A stretch of DNA of 64,000 nucleotides, taken from NCBI RefSeq assembly GCF_003173335.1, contig NZ_QGMZ01000008.1, positions 124,001-188,000 on the forward strand, written 5' to 3'. The notes under the pieces are model-generated. The model ran no database searches. It was not told where the DNA came from and was given only the letters and a program-made list of their open reading frames with translations. Shown piece after piece: positions 51,843 to 61,059 of the stretch (within the stretch, counting starts at the first letter, position 1; the number at the start of each line of letters is the position of its first letter). The DNA is from Methanospirillum stamsii (GTDB taxonomy: Archaea; Halobacteriota; Methanomicrobia; Methanomicrobiales; Methanospirillaceae). The translations under genes and the position numbers were made by a program.

Positions 51843-52134
51843 ATGCGACTTCAGAGAGGATTCGGTCTTTTAACCTTGTTTTTATACCGGTTATTTCAAC
51901 AAGATCTACCGGAGCATTTAGTGTATCAGATAGGTAATTTTCAATCTCGAGAAATTTGAATAATCCGGGAGGTTCTGAAAATTCTACCAGGATATCTATG
52001 TCACTTTCATCTGTATAGTCCCCTCTGATAACCGAACCAAATATTCCGATCCGGGTTATGTGATATTGTTCGGAGAGGAGGGGTTTGATGGCTTTTACCT
52101 GATTAATTACCTTGTCTGGTGTTTTGTTTGGCAT
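51835..52134 (-). CDS. MntA-like nucleotidyltransferase antitoxin
   Basis: From ATG 52134 this is 99 aa; an upstream frame extension to 52224 is hydrophobic and unlike the family. The metal-binding motif is intact: IGIFGSVIRGDYTDESDIDILVEF, with a third Asp in APVDLVEI. MntA proteins AMPylate HepT to neutralise it. It overlaps the hepT start by 8 bp in the normal gene order. The antitoxin is intact while the toxin is interrupted, the state expected for a decaying or detoxified pair. Confidence 0.85.
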   Translation of the reverse strand: MPNKTPDKVINQVKAIKPLLSEQYHITRIGIFGSVIRGDYTDESDIDILVEFSEPPGLFKFLEIENYLSDTLNAPVDLVEITGIKTRLKDRILSEVAYV

Positions 52135-53164
52135 GTTCTTCCTTAATAATCCTGGTAAAGGGATACTGAATAATGATGTTTTTACAATAACTATAGTAAT
52201 TACGAATATAACCCTCTTGCTCAAGGTTTTTTTGATATTCTTTACTCAGTGTACATTCAGAAGAGATTCAGATTATCATGTGAAATTTCCATCTGTTTTC
52301 CGATTGGAGAGAATAATTCGAATGAATACTGATTATTCAGTTTATTCTTGATAAATACCATGCAAGGTTAGGATATTTATCCTCTATCCAGAAAATTCTT
52401 TTTTTTGATACTGTTAGTGAGAGAGGTAAAAAATTCGTGGTTGAAAATATGGATATTCTACGTAATTACCTATCATACGTTCCAATTTTGCGATATGGCA
52501 CTAAATAGTAATTCAATTATAAAAATCTTTAAATTTTTTATGATTTCGCAGAATAATTTTTTGATGGTATTCCTTTTCCGATCTGGCCTTTAAAAGAAAA
52601 TATCTCTGAAGAAATATATGAAAATCCTGGCATCATTAAAAAGTCTATTCTATATTTTCGATCCTATATATGATCAAAATTGATTTGATCAAAATCCGGC
52701 TGACAGACGTCTGACAAATTTTTTACAAAAAATATGGCTTTATTTTTTCAGGAAAATATTTCTAAAAATAAGTTGATTTCTCATTCCATCAGGTTGATTA
52801 TTTAATCATTCATCATTAGCACCTGATTTTGTGAGAGAACCTAATGATACCTGGACAACACTGAAATATGGACATTTTCTTCTTAAATGGCAAACACTCA
52901 ATTAATTGGGCGTATCGATTAGATTCACCAGGATCAGGCTTACCACTCTTCTCCACATTGAATGAATTGCTTATTTTTCACTGATAATGAGAGTATCAAA
53001 AACGGGTTGGTGCATAAGGATCCATGCATCATTTATATATTCTATAAAAGTTAAATACCCCCAAAAGTTATCTTTATCCCTCAAATCATTGACAAATACT
53101 TACTCCCGAAACCTTACATCAAATCAAAGAAATCCGGATAATCATTCTCTCCTCATGAACAACT
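52135..53164. other. Long AT-rich intergenic region, nothing recognised
   Basis: About 1 kb, strongly AT-rich, without coding-like frames, tRNA or long repeats. Two short frames (52405-52593, 52987-53202) have random-looking translations. It probably marks the far edge of the accessory region and includes the promoter of the histidine kinase gene. Confidence 0.4.
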
Positions 53165-54889
53165 ATGGATCCATTATCCCAATCCTGGCACTTATTTCTT
53201 GACTGGTTTGAGAACATCAGTCTCCTGGTAGTCCTGATTTTTTTATATAATTATATTCCGGATCGGTTTTTTATTCATCGTGACCGTATTTATTCGGTTT
53301 TTGTCGGGCTTATCTTTACTTTTGCTGCAATTATGGGAATATTCATCCCATGGGGAGGGACATCACATCCCTCTATTGGTATTAATGGGGTATTAGTGCC
53401 TCTTGCAGGCCTTGTCGGAGGTCCGGTGTCGGCAGCTATTATCACTGTGACCCTGGTTCTTTCCAGGCTTCCTCTGAATTTTGTGGGTATTGACCTTTCT
53501 GATATTCTTATAACAATCATCGCCGGGATCATTGGAGCTCTGTTTTACCTTTTAAGGGAGAGAAAAATCCTGAAACTTGCACCCTTAACTGAACTTGTAA
53601 TCCTCTCCTCTCTTTTTGCATGTATCACCGGGATTGTTCTGATCTGTAATCCGGTGCATGATCAAAATGTTCCTCCTGGTGCGCAGATACTTTCTGTGCC
53701 GGTCATTGAAGTAGCGGTAATTATCTTTTTCGGGCTTATCCTCCTTGGTTCGGTAATAAGGGCCATTGATCGCAAACGGGATGACGAATACGAACTTGTG
53801 GCATACAAGGAACACCTGGAAGCACTTGTCCAGGAACGAACCGCAGCCCTTGAACGGACTAACTCTCTCCAGGAAGCAACGATAGAGTCAACAACGGATG
53901 GTATTATTGTAACCGGATTACATGGAGAAGTAACGGGGTATAACAGTGCAGGTGCATCTGTTTTGGGAATTGTTGATAAAAAGTGTGAATCGAATCAAAT
54001 TCCGGATATATATTCTCTTGTATGTAGTCAGGTTCATAAACCAGATAATCTTCTTCAGTGTCAGGAAAAACTGGCTGATTACCCCCATGAACCGATAAAA
54101 GTGGATCTCAAATTCCAGAATGGAAGTACGTATGAATTATCCGTAACTCCTCACCGGCTGGCCGGAGTAATAATCGGTCATGTGTACAATTTCCGAAATA
54201 TTACCAAGCGGAAGATGGCTGAAGAAGCAATTAAAACGGTGAACCAGAAACTCCTCCTCCTATCCGGGATTACCCGGCATGATATCTTAAACCAATTAAC
54301 TGCCCTGAACCTGTATGTTCAGCTCGTAATTGATGAGACAACTGACACTGGTATCAAAGAGCACCTTTATCAGATCGATCAGATTTTGAAGACAATGCAA
54401 CTTCACACTGAATTTACCAGTGATTATCAGGATGTCGGACTTCATGAACCGGTCTGGCAAATCCCTGGTGATATTTTTATCCAGGCTTCTGCTGCATTTA
54501 AAGATAAAGGCATTGAGTTTAAAACCGGAAAAATAGAGTATGAAATCTACACAGATCCCCTTCTTGAACGTGTTTTTTACAATCTTATAGACAATTCCTT
54601 GCGCCATGGAGAGCATGTATCTTCCATTTCACTAACAGAGTATATGAATGGACATAAACTGGTACTTGTTTATCATGATAATGGAACCGGCATACTTCCG
54701 GCTGAAAAAGAAAAAATCTTTCAGAAAGGATTTGGAAAGCACACCGGATTTGGGATGTTTCTGATTCATGAAATCTTATCAATCACCGGGATTTCCATTC
54801 GGGAAAAGGGAATCTATGGTGAAGGTGTCAGGTTTGAGATTACTGTCCCCCCGGATAAATTCCGGCCAAAAACAGAACCAGCAACCTGA
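53165..54889 (+). CDS. LytS-type membrane histidine kinase with PAS domain
   Basis: This 574-aa sensor kinase begins with five or six membrane helices of the 5TM-LYT type (about residues 10-205; motif GTSHPSIGINGVLVPLAGLVGGP). A short coiled coil (EHLEALVQERTAALERT) leads to a PAS domain (~235-350) and a kinase core: H-box LSGITRHDILNQLTAL, N-box LIDNSLRHGE, G1 YHDNGTGIL and G2 GFGKHTGFGMFL. The RHD-type H-box is common in methanogen kinases. No response regulator is adjacent, so it is an orphan. The signal is unknown; LytS-type sensors in bacteria respond to membrane or carbon-source state. Confidence 0.88.
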   Translation: MDPLSQSWHLFLDWFENISLLVVLIFLYNYIPDRFFIHRDRIYSVFVGLIFTFAAIMGIFIPWGGTSHPSIGINGVLVPLAGLVGGPVSAAIITVTLVLSRLPLNFVGIDLSDILITIIAGIIGALFYLLRERKILKLAPLTELVILSSLFACITGIVLICNPVHDQNVPPGAQILSVPVIEVAVIIFFGLILLGSVIRAIDRKRDDEYELVAYKEHLEALVQERTAALERTNSLQEATIESTTDGIIVTGLHGEVTGYNSAGASVLGIVDKKCESNQIPDIYSLVCSQVHKPDNLLQCQEKLADYPHEPIKVDLKFQNGSTYELSVTPHRLAGVIIGHVYNFRNITKRKMAEEAIKTVNQKLLLLSGITRHDILNQLTALNLYVQLVIDETTDTGIKEHLYQIDQILKTMQLHTEFTSDYQDVGLHEPVWQIPGDIFIQASAAFKDKGIEFKTGKIEYEIYTDPLLERVFYNLIDNSLRHGEHVSSISLTEYMNGHKLVLVYHDNGTGILPAEKEKIFQKGFGKHTGFGMFLIHEILSITGISIREKGIYGEGVRFEITVPPDKFRPKTEPAT

Positions 54890-54990
54890 CCTGATTTTTG
54901 TTAATCGGGATATAGTCAAATTCAATACCTGCATAAATGAGAAAATACTAAAACTGCTAAATCGTTAGTACTTTAATGGTGAAAGTCCGG

Positions 54991-55512
54991 ATGAAAAAAA
55001 TTCTCTCAGTATGTCTTCTCATTATTAGTTTAATCAGCATAACCGGGATGGTTTTAGCAAATGAAAACCTCTCAAACTCCTCCCAGGTAATATTTACATT
55101 TCCAGACCCGGCTCCGGTTTCTTCTGCGACAATCGGCCATGATTATGTCCTTCAGAAGGTGAGTCTTACCGGAGATTATGCATATACACGTCCCGGACGC
55201 TGTCTTACACCCCGGATAATCGTTATGAACCAGGGTGGAGATGACATAGCTCAGGGAAAAGTCCCGGTTGAGGCATGGCTTGGAGATACGCTCCTTATCC
55301 CGGTAGTCGATTCATTCCCTCCTCTTGAAGCAGGAAAATCCGCAATGATTGACCTGCGTTATATGATACCTCATGGTATTCCCCTGTTACCCGATCACCT
55401 CACAATAAAAATCGATCCCTGGAATACAAGAGATGAAAAAGGGACGGGGGTTAATGAAAAAAGTTCCGTGGCCTATGTTGTTTTGCGTGATGATGACTGG
55501 GCAAAAATGTAG
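54991..55512 (+). CDS. Secreted CARDB-like 173-aa protein
   Basis: From ATG 54991 the product has a signal peptide (KKILSVCLLIISLISITGMVLA) and a single beta-sandwich: TPRIIVMNQGGDDIAQGKVPVEAWLGD, then FPPLEAGKSAMIDLRYMIP and LTIKIDPWNTRDE, the pattern of CARDB/DUF11-type domains. An in-frame ATG at 54976 adds five residues. It has no anchor and should be released or bound to other surface proteins. It lies between the kinase and the convergent PP2C gene. Confidence 0.6.
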   Translation: MKKILSVCLLIISLISITGMVLANENLSNSSQVIFTFPDPAPVSSATIGHDYVLQKVSLTGDYAYTRPGRCLTPRIIVMNQGGDDIAQGKVPVEAWLGDTLLIPVVDSFPPLEAGKSAMIDLRYMIPHGIPLLPDHLTIKIDPWNTRDEKGTGVNEKSSVAYVVLRDDDWAKM

Positions 55513-55515
55513 ATT

Positions 55516-56295
55516 TCAACTCTCCATATCAGCGATGATAAAAGTGATGTTATCCGGAGCACCTGCATCAAAACAGATATCTGCCATACGTTTTGATGCT
55601 TCTTTTAAATCTCCAGTACGGGCGGCTTTCAATACTTCTTCTCCTCCATAATCCCAGACTCCGTCTGAACAGATAACAATCCGGGATCCGGATATCGGAA
55701 CGGCTTTTTGAATTCTGATATCAGGTCTCCGGGTTACCCTTCCTCCTGAAAGACATGAAGTTATCACATGACCGAGAGGATGATTTCTGGCTTCTTTTTC
55801 TGAGAGGGTTCCTGCGTCTATCATCTCCTGAATAACTGAATGGTCCTTGGTCATGAGGGTGAGACGCTTTTGATCAGGAGTGCTGCAATATACCCGTGAA
55901 TCACCGCACGAGAAGATGAATAGATATCCGGCTGTTACAAGCACTCCTGAAAGCGTAGTTCCAAATCCATCCAGAGCCGGGTCTTTAAGGGCAAGGGAAA
56001 CCAGATGATCCGCTGCTCCGTTGATACATGCCATGAGGCTTTCTTCATCATCCGGAGGCGGTGTAGTCTTACCGAGATATCGCAGCACTTCTCCACTTGC
56101 AACATCGCCTGCAACGCATCCCCCAAGACCGTCAGCAACAGCCAGCAAAGCCGGAAATTTCGTTATGGTATTAAATACCGGATTATCCATTGCAGTTTTT
56201 GTAATTAAATGGCCGGGAATGAACAGGCTGTCTTCATTTCTTTTCCGGTAAAGCCCGGTATGGGTAAATGCAGCGATATGTATCGAATTAATCAT
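55516..56295 (-). CDS. PP2C-type Ser/Thr protein phosphatase
   Basis: This 259-aa protein shows the PP2C metal motifs in order: TGLYRKRNEDS (residue ~13, Asp), VADGLGGCVAGDVAS, IFSCGDSRVYC, VICSDGVWDYGG and APDNITFIIAD. Two Mn/Mg ions activate water to dephosphorylate Ser/Thr. Length is standard for stand-alone bacterial-type PP2C (PrpC/Stp). The start has AGGAAGAG upstream. No Hanks-type kinase is next to it in this window, so its partner must be elsewhere. Confidence 0.93.
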   Translation of the reverse strand: MINSIHIAAFTHTGLYRKRNEDSLFIPGHLITKTAMDNPVFNTITKFPALLAVADGLGGCVAGDVASGEVLRYLGKTTPPPDDEESLMACINGAADHLVSLALKDPALDGFGTTLSGVLVTAGYLFIFSCGDSRVYCSTPDQKRLTLMTKDHSVIQEMIDAGTLSEKEARNHPLGHVITSCLSGGRVTRRPDIRIQKAVPISGSRIVICSDGVWDYGGEEVLKAARTGDLKEASKRMADICFDAGAPDNITFIIADMES

Positions 56296-56389
56296 TACTC
56301 TTCCTAAAAATTAAGATTGATAATAAAATGGACTAACGGGCAATGGAAATACCTGTCCTGACAGTGAAAATTGTTATGGTGTGTCCCGG

Positions 56390-57619
56390 TCATATCTCAT
56401 CACAGGGGACGTATCTTCCTGCACATACGACATACTGTTTTTGATCGCTTCCGGTAACCAGAGAATAATATGCTTCTTTATAGAATATGCCACTTTCAAG
56501 CGGATTTGTGAATGTATAAGAGACAAAACCAGTTCCTTTCGTCATTGCACCGGATACTATCTCATCTCTGAATTTTTTTCCAAGTATGTCCTCTTTTCCG
56601 GCCAGGTTCACCCCGATATCCTCCGGATTACCTGCATCCGCGATAAGGGTGACATGGGTGTCATATACATATACATAGAGTGATGGATCATTCCGGTCTT
56701 TGTAGGGATGTTTGCTACTCTGAATATCTGCAATTGTTCCGGTTGCATCAATGCTGATTGCATTGGCGGTAAGGTTGACGAGGTCTGTTATCTGAGTTCT
56801 CGCTTGTGTTTTTTCAGCACAGACCGGGCCGAGATATTTGGCTACAATACGCTCATAGGTTGTAATACCTTCTGTTCCACGATCACTTTTCAAAACATCA
56901 AGGTTTTTCTGCAGTAATTCTATGATGTCAGGGTTAGTATTTTTTGAAAAGGCATAATAATAGGTCGTTTTCTCTACTTCATCAAGGACATAGAATACCG
57001 ACGGGTTTTCAGCAAATGTCTGAATAAGGCTCTCTCCCGGATATCGTGCATACACCCAGACATCAGATGTACCATCGACCAGACGCTTTACCGCGTCAGG
57101 AGTCGTAACTACCTGAAATATATTCTCTTCTGGGATTCCTGCATCTAATGCTACCTGAACTCCTATGTCATCCTTTATTGCTACAACCCTGAGGTCCTTA
57201 TTGTCTGGCCTCGCCGTCTTCAGGGTATTGTCAAGTGCAAAAAAGACAATTGGAATCTGGATAATCGGCCCTGCCCATGAGAAATTTTGTTCACGTTCCA
57301 AAGTCCTGGCCGTGGAAAAAATACAGGTATTATTCCGTGTAAGGGCAGTATTATACGCATCAGTCCAGGCCATGAGTCTGATACTATCTTTTGGGAGTTC
57401 AATTCCATCTCTGCCCAGGGCCGTCTGTAATAATTCAACGGATAGTCCGGATGGAACACCATCTTCCAGGTAACTCAGCGGTGGGTATTCCTCCGTTACA
57501 AATAACATGTCATCAGGCATTTCTGCTGCCAGACATATCCCCGGAAAAAGAAAAAAACAGACCAGTATAAAAAGTCCAACAAATACAGATCTCATCTGGT
57601 TTTGATTTTTCTTTTTCAC
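56390..57619 (-). CDS. Extracellular SBP3-Cache sensory/binding protein
   Basis: This 409-aa protein has a signal peptide (VFVGLFILVCFFLFPGICLA), a solute-binding family 3 domain at about residues 35-270 (YPPLSYLEDGVPSGLSVELLQ; FSTARTLEREQNFSWAGPI; GIPEENIFQVVTTPDAVKRL) and a C-terminal single Cache domain (~290-405; LYVYVYDTHVTLIADAGNPE and YKEAYYSLVTGSDQKQYVVCAG). It lacks a kinase or methyl-accepting domain, so it is a free binding module that may feed ligand to another receptor. Start GTG 57619 or ATG 57595; CGTATAAATAG overlaps the former. Confidence 0.82.
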   Translation of the reverse strand: MKKKNQNQMRSVFVGLFILVCFFLFPGICLAAEMPDDMLFVTEEYPPLSYLEDGVPSGLSVELLQTALGRDGIELPKDSIRLMAWTDAYNTALTRNNTCIFSTARTLEREQNFSWAGPIIQIPIVFFALDNTLKTARPDNKDLRVVAIKDDIGVQVALDAGIPEENIFQVVTTPDAVKRLVDGTSDVWVYARYPGESLIQTFAENPSVFYVLDEVEKTTYYYAFSKNTNPDIIELLQKNLDVLKSDRGTEGITTYERIVAKYLGPVCAEKTQARTQITDLVNLTANAISIDATGTIADIQSSKHPYKDRNDPSLYVYVYDTHVTLIADAGNPEDIGVNLAGKEDILGKKFRDEIVSGAMTKGTGFVSYTFTNPLESGIFYKEAYYSLVTGSDQKQYVVCAGRYVPCDEI

Positions 57620-57631
57620 CTATTTATACGT

Positions 57632-58480
57632 TCAGACGAGCGGTCTTGGAATCTTCTCCCCTTTAACCGGAAGTTGTCCATGATACACATGAATCGGATG
57701 GTCAATCTCTTCCATCCGGAGCAGAATAAGATGTTTTCCCTGTTTCGTCAATGCAAAGACCGGGACCGTTGATCCAGCCTGCATTATGGCCTTAGTCCCG
57801 CATATCTCCCATATGGCCTCTGAGGCACAGGCGGTTACGATATCTGCATTCCTGCAGATATTTTCTGCATCACACACCCTTTGTCCGGTTGTGTGAACGG
57901 CAATAATGATTGCATCCGGCTGTGTTTCGCGAACCAGTTTCGCATCTGCAGGAGAACTTACGGTAACAGCTAGTTTTGCGTACCCCCTTTTTTGTGCAGT
58001 AAGCACCCCGGAAACCGGATCAAGAGTTGCATGGTCAGGATCAGGGACCAGACCGCCCCCCTCTCGGATTTTTTTGATGACTTCAGGAATTGGCGACGTA
58101 AAGACAAGACCGGACATTCTTCCACCTATCCCCTGCACCATATCAGGACTGGTTATTACCACTGTACCTGCTCCGTCACAAACAATTACAGATGCATCGA
58201 TATACCCTGCCCGAAGAGCAGAACTCATTAATTCTGAAGCTCCGAATCCTACAAAATCATCAGATGAATACAGGTTTCTTCCGGCAGTACACATCCCGAA
58301 AGAATCGATTCTGTCCTGAATATTCTTGCAGACTGCTTCAGGTGTTATCGTATGCACCGGATATGAAAACCTCCTGGCTAGTGGGCATTCATCAATCTCC
58401 GGGTTTTCAGCCGAAATTACTCTGCCATCCCTGACAATCACCCGCGTTTTTCCCACTGCTTCAATGATATGTTCATCCAT
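57632..58480 (-). CDS. Methanogenesis marker protein 8 (DUF2099)
   Basis: This 282-aa protein matches the DUF2099/TIGR03275 family, found essentially only in methanogens: N-terminal HIIEAVGKTRVIVRDGRVIS, the cysteine in DECPLARRF, SSDDFVGFGASELMSSAL, CDGAGTVVITSPDMVQGIGG and VHTTGQRVCDAENICRNADIVTACAS. Several conserved cysteines suggest metal or cofactor binding, but the function is not established. It sits between two exported-protein genes on the same strand with gaps of 2 and 12 bp. Confidence 0.88.
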   Translation of the reverse strand: MDEHIIEAVGKTRVIVRDGRVISAENPEIDECPLARRFSYPVHTITPEAVCKNIQDRIDSFGMCTAGRNLYSSDDFVGFGASELMSSALRAGYIDASVIVCDGAGTVVITSPDMVQGIGGRMSGLVFTSPIPEVIKKIREGGGLVPDPDHATLDPVSGVLTAQKRGYAKLAVTVSSPADAKLVRETQPDAIIIAVHTTGQRVCDAENICRNADIVTACASEAIWEICGTKAIMQAGSTVPVFALTKQGKHLILLRMEEIDHPIHVYHGQLPVKGEKIPRPLV

Positions 58481-58482
58481 GG

Positions 58483-59421
58483 TCAGGCTCTTTTTATGAG
58501 AAATATTGCTGCGAATAGTGCAAACACTCCTACAATGGGGCAGAGTCCTGATTTTTGCGTTGGTGTCGGTGTTGGCGGGGCAGGCAGTGGTGTCCTGACC
58601 GGGATTGTATCGATTGGAGCAATAGTTACCATCGGTTCGATTTCAGGTTCAGTAACCAGGGTTGGTGTAGGGGTTATCTCTGTTTCAGTGAATGAGGGCG
58701 TTTTTTGTTCTGAAACAGTACTGAGTGCATTCAGGCTGATATTATCGATGAACCCTTCTGCTTTCATTCCGTTTTGCCCCTCTCCTGTGGATGTCATGAA
58801 CAGATGGGTGAGTTCTTCAATCTTTCCACTCACTTTAACAAAATGGCTGAATAGTGGTGTCTCTTCACCTGGTTTTGTAACCGTCATACTGACACGGCTG
58901 TCTGCCGGATACCATGTGAGTCTGATGTGATATTCTTCTCCATCTTCGAACCTGACTCTTTTTCCGCTATAATTTTCTTTTCCTGGAATTGAAAAGGTTT
59001 TTGAACGAAGATTTTCCTGACTGATAGCAACAAGGGAAAATGCATTTTCTTCATTCTGATTGTTGAGTTCTGCAATGACCAGTGGCCCTTTCTGACTGTC
59101 CAGGTTCGCGGTACCAAGGCCGAATCTGAATGAACTCTTTTCTTCTGTCTTTACTGGATACACGTCAAATTCCAGAGTGAAAGACCCGGTATACGGGTTT
59201 TCGAGAGGGAAGGCTGCATAAGACCCTGTGCCTCCTTCGATAAGATAGTGATACCTTCCGGATTGTTCATCAAGATAAAAGGAGTTATTACTGTTTGTTT
59301 CCCAGCCTTCTGCATCCACAAAGTCTGTGGAATATAGGCTGTTATCTGCAATGACACCAAGGCATGAAAGTGGAATCAGCACCATGGTGATAGTCAGCAA
59401 GAGAATAAGGGGGACATTCAT
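58483..59421 (-). CDS. Secreted lectin-like protein with Thr/Pro linker and C-terminal anchor
   Basis: This 312-aa protein has a signal peptide (LILLLTITMVLIPLSCLGVIA), a concanavalin/laminin-G-like beta-sandwich at about residues 30-225 (YSTDFVDAEGWETNSNNSFY, GSFTLEFDVYPV, YHIRLTWYPADSRVSMTV), a Thr/Pro-rich stalk (TPTPTLVTEPE...PTPTPT) and a C-terminal helix CPIVGVFALFAAIFLIKRA. The stalk plus short hydrophobic tail resembles archaeal sorting or anchoring signals. It probably binds polysaccharide or glycoprotein at the surface. Confidence 0.68.
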   Translation of the reverse strand: MNVPLILLLTITMVLIPLSCLGVIADNSLYSTDFVDAEGWETNSNNSFYLDEQSGRYHYLIEGGTGSYAAFPLENPYTGSFTLEFDVYPVKTEEKSSFRFGLGTANLDSQKGPLVIAELNNQNEENAFSLVAISQENLRSKTFSIPGKENYSGKRVRFEDGEEYHIRLTWYPADSRVSMTVTKPGEETPLFSHFVKVSGKIEELTHLFMTSTGEGQNGMKAEGFIDNISLNALSTVSEQKTPSFTETEITPTPTLVTEPEIEPMVTIAPIDTIPVRTPLPAPPTPTPTQKSGLCPIVGVFALFAAIFLIKRA

Positions 59422-59472
59422 TGTACTGTCCCTATGGTTTTATCTGCTAATCTTGAAAGGTTGCCGATGAAC

Positions 59473-61020
59473 TTAACCAAGGGTAAGTTCTGCAATTCCA
59501 CCCTGGAAGTTCATGCTTTGTGCTGATTTCTGATAGAACAACCTGCCTGATTTGTCAGGTCCGATTCCTGAGAATACTACCTGCGGACTCTCAACATATT
59601 TGTATGGTTCTGAATTAATATAGAGGGTCTCGTATGGATCGCCCTTTGGAACGGTCAGATTTAATGTTGAAGAATAACTGTCAAATCCACCAATCATAAA
59701 GCTGTTGACCGGTCCTCTCGCAACGGTCTCACCATTTTTAACAAGGGTGATATCATTGAAATTGAAGGATGTGAACCGGTTTTTATCGGTAGATATTGTT
59801 CCGTCAGAAGATCCCGGTCCATAGATAAGCTGGATATAATCGCCTGGGACAAACTGGTACAATTTTCCTGCAATTTTCATTGAACTTACCGGATCAGTGA
59901 TTCTGAGTCTGACATACCCATCAGGAACGAGTGCACCATTAATGCTGTTCGTCATATACACATCCATCAGGGTAGGGGCTGTCACGTTAATGCCTTTTTC
60001 AGGGTAATACTTGTCAGTTCCATAGGCATTGGTTACCCGGAGCGTAACATTATAATCCCCTGCACTCTGGAAGATGTGCACCGGATTCTTTTCTGATGAC
60101 TGGCTGCCGTCACCGAAAGACCATTCCCAGCTCTTTGGATTGCCTGTGGACAGATCAGTGAACTGCACCGTAAGTGGAGCCTGACCACTCCGGGGTTCTG
60201 CAAGATAATTTGCAATCGGAGGAGAGCCGATTACGATATAATCTTCCGAAGTTCGTCTGTTTGATCCATATGAATTGGAAACCAGCAGACTGACGCTGTA
60301 TGCTCCGGGGACAAAATATGTGTGCACCGGATTCTGAAGTGTCGATGTCGAACCATCACCAAAGCTCCAGAGGTACTCACTGACAGTGCCATAACTAAGG
60401 TCATGGAACGTCACTGTAAGAGGTGGATCTCCCACTCTGGGTTCTGCTGTAAAATCCCCGACTGGTGGCTGTGTCGGATTTGCATCCTTCACCTCAACCT
60501 GTATACTGGTCGGTGACGGAGTTGGAGTTTCTGACAGAACCACTTCAACCGGCAATGGTGTTGCAGATACAACCGGTGGAGGTTCAATTCTTGCCTTGTC
60601 AATAAGGATACTCTCTCCTTTATCGGTGATGTAATACACCTCAATAAGTCGCGGACTGTCCGGAGAAGGATAATACATATCCACTCGTTCACCCTCTGAC
60701 CATGGCCAGGCCCCTCCCTGGAAGTTCAAATTCTGATTTGGTCTGATATCCCCGTTTACTTTAATAACCAGTCTGTCTGAAGGAAAAGAATCTCCTCCCA
60801 TATGCTGCATAACAATGGAATCTCCTTCTCCTTCGATACTTATTGATGCCTGAGGGATCCTTTCCGGAATCGGATTCCAGATTACCAGTACCACACCCAG
60901 GAGAAACAGCACGACCATGATCACTGACATGACCATAATTGTCTGAATCTGTGTCATTGCACTATCTTTACCCATACACCTAACCCATCTATGTAACATT
61001 TTTTTCTGTACCCCCCGCAC
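59473..61020 (-). CDS. Membrane-anchored PKD-repeat surface protein
   Basis: This 515-aa protein has an N-terminal helix (TIMVMSVIMVVLFLLGVVLVIW) preceded by GKDSAMTQ, which could be a pilin-like (class III) signal or a plain anchor. Next comes a domain with NFQGGAWPWSEGERVDMYY, a Thr/Pro linker, two PKD domains (DPPLTVTFHDLSYGTVSEYLWSFGDG, QAPLTVQFTDLSTGNPKSWEWSFGDG) and a C-terminal beta domain ending NFQGGIAELTLG. The first and last modules recur in the next gene upstream. PKD domains mediate surface contacts and protein extension. Confidence 0.72.
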   Translation of the reverse strand: MRGVQKKMLHRWVRCMGKDSAMTQIQTIMVMSVIMVVLFLLGVVLVIWNPIPERIPQASISIEGEGDSIVMQHMGGDSFPSDRLVIKVNGDIRPNQNLNFQGGAWPWSEGERVDMYYPSPDSPRLIEVYYITDKGESILIDKARIEPPPVVSATPLPVEVVLSETPTPSPTSIQVEVKDANPTQPPVGDFTAEPRVGDPPLTVTFHDLSYGTVSEYLWSFGDGSTSTLQNPVHTYFVPGAYSVSLLVSNSYGSNRRTSEDYIVIGSPPIANYLAEPRSGQAPLTVQFTDLSTGNPKSWEWSFGDGSQSSEKNPVHIFQSAGDYNVTLRVTNAYGTDKYYPEKGINVTAPTLMDVYMTNSINGALVPDGYVRLRITDPVSSMKIAGKLYQFVPGDYIQLIYGPGSSDGTISTDKNRFTSFNFNDITLVKNGETVARGPVNSFMIGGFDSYSSTLNLTVPKGDPYETLYINSEPYKYVESPQVVFSGIGPDKSGRLFYQKSAQSMNFQGGIAELTLG

Positions 61021-61059
61021 AGAATAATTACTGCCTCAAAAAATCTTTCATGTATTGAT

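Noticed and set aside
3237-52723. Shared 15-mer GTCTGACAAATTTTT near 3240 and 52708 as IS ends
   Set aside because: In AT-rich DNA a single 15-base match in 64 kb is expected by chance, and flanking similarity fades at once.
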